Positions 62,871 through 64,000 of a stretch of DNA of 64,000 nucleotides are shown here, in pieces; positions within the stretch are counted from its first letter, which is position 1, and each line of letters begins with the position of its first letter. The position numbers and the translations under genes were made by a program. Location of the stretch: contig WLWT01000001.1 of assembly GCA_012103455.1 (NCBI GenBank), forward strand, positions 2,032,001-2,096,000. The letters run 5' to 3'. The notes under the pieces were generated by a model, which saw only the letters and a list, made by a program, of their open reading frames with translations, was not told the DNA's origin and searched no databases. The DNA is from Gammaproteobacteria bacterium. GTDB taxonomy: Bacteria > Pseudomonadota > Gammaproteobacteria > HK1.

Positions 62871-64000
62871 TGATTCGACGTGCGATTCCGGCCCTTGTGG
62901 CGTTGGCCTTCGTGATCACCGCTGGTACGGCCCAGGCGGCTGATCTGCCCAAGAACGTGTCGTGGACCGCGTACGGCACCACCTCATCGGGTTACGCCAA
63001 CGGTGTTGCTATCGGCAATGTGCTGAAAAAGCACTACGGCACGGAAGTGCGTCTGTTGCCGGGAAAGAACGATGTATCCCGGATGATTCCGGTAGAGAAG
63101 GGCAAAGTCGATCTGTGTGCCTGTGGCATGGCTGCCATCCTGGCTATGGAAGGGGTGTTCGATTTCGGCAAGAAGCGCTGGGGACCACAACGTCTCTATA
63201 ACGTCTTCAACAATGCCAAAGGTAAGAATGGCACTACGCTGGCGTTAGCCAAAGACGTGGGCGCCAAAACCCTGGCCGATCTACGCGGCAAACGGATGGC
63301 ATGGGTGCGTGGCGCGCCAGCCCTCAACGTTAACTTGGAAGGTTTTTTAGCGTTTGGCGGTTTGACCTGGGATGACGTCAAAAAAGTGGAATTTCCCGGC
63401 TGGAAGCAGGCCGTGGACGGCGTGATCAATGGTCAGGCGGATGCGGTCATCGTCTCTACGGTATCGCCACACCTGCAGCGCCTAGCCGCTTCGCCCCGTG
63501 GCAATATGCATCCGGCTACTCCGCACGGCGACGCCGCAGCCTGGGAGCGGGCCAAGGCGGCGGCGCCGTGGTGGTTGCCGCGGCTGGTTTCGGTGGGCAT
63601 CAATCTCGAGAGCAACATGCAGGGCAAAGTGCCGTTCGAAGGGATCGGGTTCCCATATCCTGCGTACGTCACCTATGGTGACCGTTCGCAAGACTTTATT
63701 TACGCGCTGACCAAAGCGGTGGTCTCGCATCACGAAGACATCACTGCCGCTCTCAAAAACGCCGATGGTTATGGCATAGCTCGGCAGGTGTTCGACTGGG
63801 CGCTGCCGTATCACCCCGGTGCCATCAAGTACTACGAGGAGATCGGTGCCTGGGGCGAAAGAGAAAAAGCGCATAACGCCGCGCTGTTAAAGCGTCAAGA
63901 GGTGCTGGCAGCGGCTTGGGAAAAGGTCATAGCGATGCATCTCTCCGGCAAGGAACACGAGGCGAAGTGGCGTGAAGTGCGCGTTGCCGAGTTGGCAGCC
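62871..64000 (+). CDS. TAXI-family TRAP transporter solute-binding protein (partial at window end)
   Basis: The gene continues beyond the window; about 376 codons are visible. A signal peptide of about 25 residues ends AQA. The mature part begins DLPKNVSWTAYGTTSSGYANG, and has VSRMIPVEKGKVDLCACGM, typical TAXI substrate-loop patterns, and later GFPYPAYVTYG. TAXI proteins bind small organic acids or amino acids for import by TRAP permeases in the inner membrane. The ATG at 62871 is chosen because AGGAGG (62857-62862) is 8 bases upstream; the ATG at 62865 would be too close. Confidence 0.9.

Overview
The window looks like a chromosomal segment of a gammaproteobacterium. Core genes recA-recX-alaS-lysC-csrA-tRNA-Ser lie in the order common in that class. 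They are joined by rpoH, a complete pst-phoU-phoB-phoR phosphate regulon, a long (class II) ilvC beside the remnant of a divergent ilvY, modF, mltF, tadA and an HtrA protease. I cannot assign an order or genus. Most core genes are GC-rich; the acyltransferase (7.9-9.9 kb) and the restriction-modification block (19-21.5 kb) are clearly more AT-rich and look acquired. The genome seems to be decaying: I count about a dozen frameshifted, deleted or truncated genes.

Layout. 1-7.4 kb: integrase remnant, two acyl-CoA dehydrogenases, an Ada-like O6-methylguanine repair protein, and a NtrC-like regulator that has lost its sigma-54 contact loop. 7.5-10.5 kb: AT-rich frameshifted acyltransferase, then tadA. 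10.9-17.4 kb: recA to tRNA-Ser(GCT). 17.4-21.7 kb: a small island bounded by a 17-bp repeat of the tRNA-Ser 3' end; it holds a complete ISKra4-type insertion sequence and a broken Bpu10I-like restriction-modification system. 22-27 kb: tRNA-Arg(ACG), a GDYXXLXY/DUF2157 membrane pair, a nitrile hydratase operon and a second csrA. 27-36.7 kb: an S24-type repressor without its catalytic serine, an aldehyde-oxidase fragment ending in a 17-bp tandem repeat, HtrA, a SbmA/BacA-like transporter, rpoH, a hydrolase and metY. 36.8-44.8 kb: phosphate regulon preceded by four tandem PhoB half-sites. 44.8-59.2 kb: mltF, tRNA-Ser(CGA), then a degraded defence and mobile-element island. 59.3-64 kb: ilvC, modF and a TAXI-type TRAP binding protein running off the window end.

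Two things stand out. First, a ~140-bp inverted-repeat (MITE-like) element occurs nine times, intact or damaged. Three copies have perfect 4-bp target duplications (TACA, TCAA, GCTA). One sits in the 3' end of recX, and removing it restores a longer RecX reading frame; another separates phoB from phoR; another sits inside the nitrile hydratase operon. Second, the island at 49.5-57 kb holds a translationally coupled operon: DUF3883-type helicase tail, Schlafen/AlbA_2 protein, ParA ATPase and the first codons of a DUF1156 methylase. It is followed directly by a second DUF3883 tail and a second DUF1156 methylase, which suggests two tandem copies of an anti-phage-type operon collapsed by deletion. 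Next to it is a HigB, HigA-ImmA, beta-family three-gene cassette with its own palindromic operator.

Short tandem duplications (12-18 bp) recur at gene starts (tadA, pstB, phoB, upstream of alaS and metY), some in frame, giving unusual repeated peptides at N-termini.
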